From: Zymomonas sp.
GTDB lineage: Bacteria; Pseudomonadota; Alphaproteobacteria; Sphingomonadales; Sphingomonadaceae
Length of the DNA: 10,396 bases
Direction of reading: 5' to 3'
NCBI GenBank assembly: GCA_027489105.1
Contig: JAIYAJ010000338.1
Coordinates: 1 to 10,396 of the forward strand
Position 1 is the first letter of the stretch, and each line of letters opens with the position of its first letter. This document shows positions 5,499-10,396 of the stretch, one piece after another. The position numbers and the translations under genes are program-made. The notes under the pieces were generated by a model, which saw only the letters and a list, made by a program, of their open reading frames with translations, was not told the origin of the DNA and searched no databases.

Positions 5499-6225
5499 AT
5501 CACCGATAAGAACCCTGGTCGTCGACGACGAGCCGCTGGCGATCGAGCGGCTACAGATATTGTGTGCGCGGGAGCCGATGATCGACCTCGTCGGCACCGC
5601 TTCGGACGGTGAGGCGGCGCTGCGTCTGCTCGATGCACTGGAGCCCGAACTGCTGCTGCTCGACATCGCCATGCCGGGCCTCGACGGGATCGGTGTGGCC
5701 CGCGCCATCGAACAGCGCGCGACACGCCCGGCGGTCGTGTTCTGCACCGCCTTCGATCAATATGCGGTCACCGCCTTCGACCTGTCGGCCACCGATTATC
5801 TGCTGAAGCCGGTCGCGCAGGACCGCCTCGCCCGCGCAGTCCAGCGCGTGGTCGAGCGGCGCAAGGCCCCATCCGAGCAGGTGACCTCTTCAGAGTACGC
5901 CCAGGAATTCTGGGTCCCCCACCGCTCGGAGATGATCCGTATCGCGGCGCAGGACATCGACCGGATCGAGGCCGAGCGCGACTATATGCGGCTGCACGTC
6001 GGACAGCGCAGCTTCCTGCTGCACCAGACGATCACCGAGCTGGAGCGCCGGCTCGATCCGACCCGGTTCGTCCGGCTTCATCGCAGCACGATCGTGCGAC
6101 GCGATCGGATCGCCCGCCTGAGCCATGACGGCATGGGCGTCTGGCACGCAGTCCTGACCGATGAGGAGAAGATCCGGATCGGCCGGACCTATCTCCCCGC
6201 CGCTCGCGCCCTCATGGGGCGCTGA
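5488..6225 (+). CDS. LytTR-family response regulator
   Basis: A 245-residue two-domain DNA-binding regulator of the LytR/AlgR type. The receiver domain (about 7-122) has the acidic pocket D13-D14, the phosphoacceptor D59 in LLLLDIAMPG, T87 in FCTAF and K107 in YLLKPV. The LytTR domain (about 140-243) shows the family pattern: IDRIEAERDYMRLH, then FLLHQTITELERRL and FVRLHRSTIVRRDRI. The gene starts inside the last codons of the kinase gene, so the two are translationally coupled and almost certainly form one phosphorelay. Target promoters cannot be read from this window; LytTR proteins usually bind pairs of short direct repeats, and I found no clear pair here. A small GC hairpin covers the end of the gene, which stops 13 bases short of the convergent leuB. 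Confidence 0.95.
   Translation: MTAESPIRTLVVDDEPLAIERLQILCAREPMIDLVGTASDGEAALRLLDALEPELLLLDIAMPGLDGIGVARAIEQRATRPAVVFCTAFDQYAVTAFDLSATDYLLKPVAQDRLARAVQRVVERRKAPSEQVTSSEYAQEFWVPHRSEMIRIAAQDIDRIEAERDYMRLHVGQRSFLLHQTITELERRLDPTRFVRLHRSTIVRRDRIARLSHDGMGVWHAVLTDEEKIRIGRTYLPAARALMGR
6206..6222. terminator. GC hairpin at the convergent response regulator/leuB junction
   Basis: GCGCCC (6206-6211) and GGGCGC (6217-6222) pair around the loop TCATG, immediately before the response regulator stop codon. The two convergent genes are only 13 bases apart, so a bidirectional stop signal is expected around here. There is no T-tract, which keeps this call weak. Confidence 0.3.
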
Positions 6226-6238
6226 GCGGCAGCTCGCT

Positions 6239-7282
6239 TCAGAGGGCAGCGAGGACGGCGTCGCCCATTTCGCTCGTCGTCATCGAACCGCCGAGATCGG
6301 CCGTGCGGGCACCATTTTCCAGCGCCCTGGCTACGGCGGCTTCGATCCGGTCGGCTTCGGCGGCCATGTCGAGCGAGTAGCGCAGCATCATCGCCGCCGA
6401 CAGGATCGTCGCCAGCGGATTGGCCTTGCCCTGCCCGGCGATATCGGGCGCCGAACCGTGGATCGGCTCGTACAGCCCCTTCTGATCGGAATCGAGCGCG
6501 GCCGAAGCGAGCATGCCGATCGAACCCGCGCACATCGACGCCTGATCCGAGAGGATATCGCCAAACAGATTGCCGGTGACGATGACGTCGAACTGGCCCG
6601 GATTGCGAACGAGCTGCATCGCGGCATTGTCGACATACATGTGGCTGAGCTCGACGTCCGGATATTCGGCCGAAAGCTCGATAACGACATCGCGCCAAAG
6701 CTGCGACGTCTCCAGCACATTGGCCTTGTCGACCGAGCAGAGGCGACGGCCCCGCGCGCGCGCCGTCTCGAAGCCCACGCGAGCGATCCGCGCCACTTCG
6801 TCCTCGTCATAGGACATGACGTCATAACCTTGACGGCGGCCCTCGGCCGTCTTGCGCATGCCCTTTTCGCCGAAATAGACGTCGCCGTTGAGCTCGCGGA
6901 CAATGACCATGTCGATCGCGCCAGCGACTTCCGGCCGCAGCGCCGAGGCATCGGCCAGTTCCTTGAAGAGCTTCGCAGGGCGAAGATTGGCGAACATGCC
7001 CAGCGCCTTGCGAAGGCCTAAAATCGCCTGCTCCGGGCGCAGATGGCGCTCGAGCGCGTCGCAGTCCGGGTCGCCGACCGCGCCGAACAGAATTGCGTCG
7101 GCCCGCTTCGCGAGGTCGAGCGTCTCCGGGGGAAGCGGATGTCCCACGGCCTTGTAGGCCGCGCCACCCACCAGACCCTTTTCGAAGGTCAGGCGATCGC
7201 CAGCCACGACTTCGAGAACGCGCACCGCTTCGGCAACGACTTCCGGACCGATGCCGTCTCCGGGCAACAAGGCAATCAGCAT
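6239..7282 (-). CDS. leuB: 3-isopropylmalate dehydrogenase
   Basis: A 347-residue enzyme that oxidises and decarboxylates 3-isopropylmalate with NAD+ to 2-oxoisocaproate, the third step of leucine synthesis in the cytoplasm. The family landmarks are all present: [10 protein letters not shown] (5-14), the substrate arginines R91 (ILGLRK), R101 (NLRP) and R129 ([12 protein letters not shown], with Y136), K186 in [10 protein letters not shown], the metal-binding aspartates D218, D242 and D246, and the NAD-binding segment [19 protein letters not shown] (272-290). The length is normal. AGGGGA lies six bases before the ATG at 7282. No leuA, leuC or leuD is in the window. It follows recO on the same strand after 79 bases that show no evident promoter or terminator, so read-through from the repair cluster is possible. 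Confidence 0.98.
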   Translation of the reverse strand: MLIALLPGDGIGPEVVAEAVRVLEVVAGDRLTFEKGLVGGAAYKAVGHPLPPETLDLAKRADAILFGAVGDPDCDALERHLRPEQAILGLRKALGMFANLRPAKLFKELADASALRPEVAGAIDMVIVRELNGDVYFGEKGMRKTAEGRRQGYDVMSYDEDEVARIARVGFETARARGRRLCSVDKANVLETSQLWRDVVIELSAEYPDVELSHMYVDNAAMQLVRNPGQFDVIVTGNLFGDILSDQASMCAGSIGMLASAALDSDQKGLYEPIHGSAPDIAGQGKANPLATILSAAMMLRYSLDMAAEADRIEAAVARALENGARTADLGGSMTTSEMGDAVLAAL

Positions 7283-7361
7283 GACTTTCCCCTTATCGAT
7301 TTCGCCGCCGCCCGATGCCCTGCCCTCGCCGCGCGCGCAATCGCTTTGTCGCCTGCCGACG

Positions 7362-8093
7362 CTAGAGCAGTCGCCTTATCCGCTCGATCAGCCGTTCGCG
7401 CGCGTCCAGCGCATCGCTCCGACGGTCGACCAATATGTCCCGCCGCAGGAAGTGCCCGGTAAGCTTCAGCCCATCGAGGATCTCGCCCCAGTCGGCCCCT
7501 TCGCCTCCGCGCGCCAGAAAGGCCGGCAGCGGCAGCAGGCGGTCGGCATAGGGCAGCCCGGCATCGCGTGAGACGGCGGCTCCGCTCTTCGGACTGACAT
7601 AGGCCAGCTCTTCGACCGGCCCGCCAGCGGCACAGCCCGACAGGTCGAGCGCATAGCCCAGTTCGGCCATGACCAGCATCTCATAACGAACCGCCGATGC
7701 CGCCCAGCCCCGCGCGGACGGCGCAAACTCGATCGCAGACAGGGTCGCATCGAGCGCCTCGTAAAGCCGATCATGCGGCTGGCCTTCGGCGAGGCCGACC
7801 GCCGTCAATGTCGTCAGCCAGTCAATCGCCGACGCCGCCAGCGGCTCGGACAGCAGCCCGGCTCGGCTATGGCTCAGCTCCACCGTCAACCCCGGCAGCT
7901 GCTCGGCCGTGCGCGCCCTGAATTCCGCCTCGACCATGTTGCCGGGCACCAGCACGGGCCGCAACCGTCGCGATCGCCCGCCCCGCACATAGCCGGCCAT
8001 CAGCCCGTAGCCGGGCGTCAGCGCCCGCACGATCGCGCCATGTTCGCCATGGGCACGCATCGCGCAGATGATGGCGGGGGTGCGCAGTTGCAT
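7362..8093 (-). CDS. recO: DNA repair protein RecO
   Basis: A 243-residue protein of recombinational repair. RecO works with RecR and RecF to load RecA on SSB-coated single-stranded DNA and also anneals strands. The N-terminal OB-fold region (about 1-75) has the family signature [28 protein letters not shown] (15-42), including the conserved basic GGRSRR patch. A helical C-terminal domain follows, with [29 protein letters not shown] in the usual place. The four-Cys zinc motif of some RecO proteins is not present; only a single Cys is seen in the corresponding region (SGCAAGG). The ATG at 8093 matches the expected family start, although no Shine-Dalgarno is visible. It lies 21 bases after the stop of the deacetylase gene, so it probably depends on re-initiation by ribosomes from upstream. 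Confidence 0.95.
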   Translation of the reverse strand: MQLRTPAIICAMRAHGEHGAIVRALTPGYGLMAGYVRGGRSRRLRPVLVPGNMVEAEFRARTAEQLPGLTVELSHSRAGLLSEPLAASAIDWLTTLTAVGLAEGQPHDRLYEALDATLSAIEFAPSARGWAASAVRYEMLVMAELGYALDLSGCAAGGPVEELAYVSPKSGAAVSRDAGLPYADRLLPLPAFLARGGEGADWGEILDGLKLTGHFLRRDILVDRRSDALDARERLIERIRRLL

Positions 8094-8114
8094 AGGATCG
8101 GGAGCGCGGCCGGG

Positions 8115-9095
8115 TCAGCCGCGCTCTTCCACCTTGTTCGACCAGATCTGTTCGAACAGCCGCCCCACCCGGCGAAGTCCGGCGCTCGGCAGAAGCACCG
8201 AGGGCCGATCGAGCGGAAGCTGGTCGAGATCGGTGAAATAGGCGGTAGGAAAGCGCCGGCGCTCGCTCGCCAGCCACTCGCACAGCGCCTCGAAGCGTTT
8301 GACGTGAACGCGGTTGGGCGCCGTCCCCGCGCGGTTTGCCAGTTCGAAACTGTGGGTGTCGATGGTCACGACCGGCGCCTCCGAGATACCGGCATGTTCG
8401 ATCGCAGCCTTGATCTCGCCCAGCGAGACAGCGCAGATCTGGAGATGGCGCGAGCTCTGCCCTTCGGCGATCAGGGTGACCGGTATCTCGATCATCCCCA
8501 GACGCTCGATCGGCGCGATCTGGTCACGGGGCAATCCGATCGCGCTGGGCCAGGGGTGCTGATGCCCGTTATGGCTGCTGTCGAAGCGGAAGCCGAGTAT
8601 CGACAGCGCACGCAGCGTGTCGTCATTGGCCGAATAATTGCCCGCGCGAAAGGCGGTTGGTTCGGGGGCACCGGCTTCGACCAGCATGTCGCGCGCGCGC
8701 TGGATCAGGTCGATCTGCGAACCGATGTCATAGCGGGCGAGTTGACGCTCGCTCCGGGTCCGCCCTTCGCGCGCGCCGACCCACAAGGGGTGGAGATGGA
8801 GTTGCACCTCCTGTCCGGCCTCGAGGATCGGCTCGAGCGTCCGCCGCACCGGATCGAGGCCATAGACGCAGGCCGGCATCGGATCGACGAAGAAGCAGGC
8901 CTTGAGCGCGTGCTGGGCGAGAACCCGCAGCTGGTAGCGTACCCCTACCCCAGCAGCCTCATAGGAACGGTCAAACGCTTCGCGCCAGTCACCCCAGTTG
9001 CCGCCAGGCCGCCAGGTCAATTCGGTGTCGATCGTCAGCAGGACGCGCGGCGGTTCGCCTGGGCCGGTTTCAGATTGGGGCGTCGCCGGGGCCAT
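8115..9095 (-). CDS. Divergent polysaccharide deacetylase-like protein
   Basis: A 326-residue protein of the carbohydrate esterase 4/NodB superfamily by motif order. LLTIDTELTW (19-28; D23, E25) stands where NodB proteins have TFDDG. VQLHLHPLW (97-105; H100, H102) replaces the usual HSxxH metal pair. FRAGNYSAND (149-158; R150) matches the arginine motif. TIDTHSFEL (244-252; H248) matches the C-terminal LxH motif. The metal centre and catalytic base therefore look preserved, though in an atypical form. There is no signal peptide, so it may act in the cytoplasm on an intermediate or be membrane-associated; the substrate is unknown. The start at 9095 shares one base with the uvrC stop (TGATG). 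An open frame continues upstream to 9545 but lies inside uvrC. recO follows after 21 bases. Wzy- or exopolysaccharide-type neighbours are absent. Confidence 0.82.
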   Translation of the reverse strand: MAPATPQSETGPGEPPRVLLTIDTELTWRPGGNWGDWREAFDRSYEAAGVGVRYQLRVLAQHALKACFFVDPMPACVYGLDPVRRTLEPILEAGQEVQLHLHPLWVGAREGRTRSERQLARYDIGSQIDLIQRARDMLVEAGAPEPTAFRAGNYSANDDTLRALSILGFRFDSSHNGHQHPWPSAIGLPRDQIAPIERLGMIEIPVTLIAEGQSSRHLQICAVSLGEIKAAIEHAGISEAPVVTIDTHSFELANRAGTAPNRVHVKRFEALCEWLASERRRFPTAYFTDLDQLPLDRPSVLLPSAGLRRVGRLFEQIWSNKVEERG

Positions 9096-10396
9096 CAGCC
9101 GGCCGCGTGGAAATGGTCGTGGATCGCTTGCGCCATGGCCTTCGAAACGCCTGGAGCTCGTTCCAGGTCCGCAAGGGATGCCGACCGCACTGCGCGGGCC
9201 GTGCCGAAATGCATCAGCAGCGCCTTCTTGCGCGCGGGACCGATACCCGGAATGTCGTCGAGCGGACTCTTCGTCAGGCTCGCCGCGCGCTTCGCCCGGT
9301 GGGCGCCGATCGCGAAGCGGTGCGCCTCGTCGCGCAGGCGCTGCAGATGGAAGAGCAGCGGCGAGTTCATCGGCAGCATCGACTCGCGGCCATCGGGCAG
9401 GTGGAAATGCTCGCGGCCGGCATTGCGATCCGGCCCCTTGGAGATGCCCACGACGGGCACGTCCTGCACGCCCATTTCCTCCAGCACCGAGCAGACCGCG
9501 CTGACCTGTCCCTTGCCGCCGTCGATCAGCAGCAGGTCGGGCCATTCGCCACTGCGCCGCTCGGGATCCTCGCGCTCGAGCCGGGCAAAGCGCCGCTCGA
9601 GCACCTCGCGCATCATCGCAAAGTCATCGCCCGGATTGGTTTCGGACCGGTTGATGTTGAACTTGCGATAGCTGCCCTTGCGAAAGCCCTCCGGGCCGGC
9701 GACGATCATCCCCCCGATCGCATTAGTGCCCATGATGTGGCTGTTGTCATAGACCTCGATCCGGTCAGGCGGCCCTTCCAGTTCGAACAGCTCCGCCATC
9801 TCCTGCAGGATGCGGCCCTGGGTCGTCGATTCAGCGAGGCGGCGATCCAGCGCCTCGCGCGCGTTGCGGCGCGCCTGCTCCATCAGCTTGCGCTGTTCAC
9901 CCCGCTGCGGGACCTTGATCTGCACCTTGCGGCCGGCCCGCTCGGACAGGGCCTCGCACAGCAGCTCGGCTTCCGCCGGCGCATCACCCACGAGGACCAG
10001 ACGGGGCGGCGGAACCTCCTCGTAGAACTGCATCAGGAAGCTCGCCAGCACTTCAGGCTCGGGCACGTCCTGGACATGCGCCGGGAAGAAGGCGCGATGT
10101 CCCCAATTCTGGCCGCCGCGGATGAAGAAGGCCTGAATGCAGACCGTCCCCGCCTTCGTAGCGAGCGCGAACACATCGGCATCCGCCACGCCCTCGGCGT
10201 TGATCGCCTGGCTGCCCTGGATGAAGGTCAGCGCGCGGAGGCGGTCCCGGTAGATGGCGGCAAGCTCGAAATCCATCGCTTCGGCGGCTGCGCTCATCGC
10301 CTCGCCGAGCTTCTTCTGCACCTGGGTCGACTTACCCGTCAGGAACGACTTGGCGTCGCCGACCAGTTCGGCATAGGCGTCCTCGTCGATCCGGCC
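9095..10396 (-). CDS. uvrC: Excinuclease ABC subunit C, N-terminus outside window
   Basis: The last 433 residues of UvrC, the nuclease that cuts on both sides of a bulky DNA lesion marked by UvrA/UvrB. The frame is open to the right edge. The N-terminal GIY-YIG 3'-nicking domain, roughly 180-210 residues, is missing because of the window end and not by truncation. Present in order are the UVR/UvrB-binding motif (local residues about 12-56, with MDFELAAIYRDRLRAL), the RNase H-like 5'-nicking domain with EVYDNSH (D217), GDDFAMMREV, LLLIDGGKGQ (288-297) and RDEAHRFAI (355-363, H359), and the C-terminal helix-hairpin-helix pair (about 377-430, IPGIGPARKKALL and LERAPGVSKAMA). All catalytic positions of the 5' nuclease are intact. 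It is the first gene of the coupled cluster uvrC, deacetylase, recO. Confidence 0.97.
   Translation of the reverse strand, partial: GRIDEDAYAELVGDAKSFLTGKSTQVQKKLGEAMSAAAEAMDFELAAIYRDRLRALTFIQGSQAINAEGVADADVFALATKAGTVCIQAFFIRGGQNWGHRAFFPAHVQDVPEPEVLASFLMQFYEEVPPPRLVLVGDAPAEAELLCEALSERAGRKVQIKVPQRGEQRKLMEQARRNAREALDRRLAESTTQGRILQEMAELFELEGPPDRIEVYDNSHIMGTNAIGGMIVAGPEGFRKGSYRKFNINRSETNPGDDFAMMREVLERRFARLEREDPERRSGEWPDLLLIDGGKGQVSAVCSVLEEMGVQDVPVVGISKGPDRNAGREHFHLPDGRESMLPMNSPLLFHLQRLRDEAHRFAIGAHRAKRAASLTKSPLDDIPGIGPARKKALLMHFGTARAVRSASLADLERAPGVSKAMAQAIHDHFHAAG

Noticed and set aside
8115..9545. A 476-residue version of the deacetylase with an N-terminal extension
   Set aside because: The extra 150 residues are a shifted reading of uvrC, Arg/Ala-rich and without domain features. 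The TGATG junction at 9095 is the natural start.
7773..9671. A 632-codon open frame on the + strand opposite recO, the deacetylase and uvrC
   Set aside because: All three genes on the other strand have strong family motifs. The translation of this frame is low-complexity and basic, so it is a shadow.

Overview
The window looks like chromosomal DNA of a high-GC alphaproteobacterium, most likely a sphingomonad (Sphingomonadales). This is inferred from the style of the LeuB, RecO, UvrC and LytTR-regulator proteins, from a GGAAC-N16-CGTT promoter of the alphaproteobacterial EcfG general stress type, and from a GAAC-N7-GAAC site of the alphaproteobacterial LexA type. No sequence search was possible, so the taxon is a judgement. 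I see no rRNA, tRNA, CRISPR array, transposase or prophage gene. No gene-free stretch exceeds about 215 bases.

Positions 1-1631 (+ strand) hold a tightly overlapped series. First comes the tail of what is probably an RsuA/RluB-type pseudouridine synthase. A class I SAM methyltransferase follows, apparently starting at a rare CTG codon inside a CTGA overlap. A NUDIX hydrolase with an enlarged Nudix motif then starts in an ATGA overlap. This run meets manA (phosphomannose isomerase, - strand) tail to tail, with 85 bases of shared coding DNA. Upstream of manA is an unrecognised 182-residue helical protein (- strand).

Positions 3152-3782 are the regulatory heart of the window. They contain an inverted repeat, a perfect DnaA box, a strong hairpin and a small acidic protein gene (- strand) with an EcfG-type promoter. 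A LexA-like box lies between that promoter and the divergent two-component operon on the + strand. The operon encodes a LytS-family histidine kinase and its LytTR response regulator, overlapping by 11 bases. The kinase is unusual: between predicted membrane segments 3 and 4 it carries a roughly 130-residue Ala/Glu/Arg coiled coil and a Pro-rich stretch resembling TolA and TonB. Predicted topology puts this insert in the periplasm. It is the best candidate here for an undescribed sensory architecture.

Positions 6239-10396 (- strand) form a head-to-tail cluster in the transcription order uvrC (N-terminus outside the window), a divergent polysaccharide deacetylase-like protein, recO and leuB. 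uvrC and the deacetylase overlap by one base (TGATG), and recO follows after 21 bases without a visible Shine-Dalgarno, so the first three are probably translationally coupled. Two DNA repair genes therefore flank a predicted carbohydrate-modifying enzyme. leuB, 79 bases further on with a good ribosome binding site, ends 13 bases from the end of the response regulator gene.
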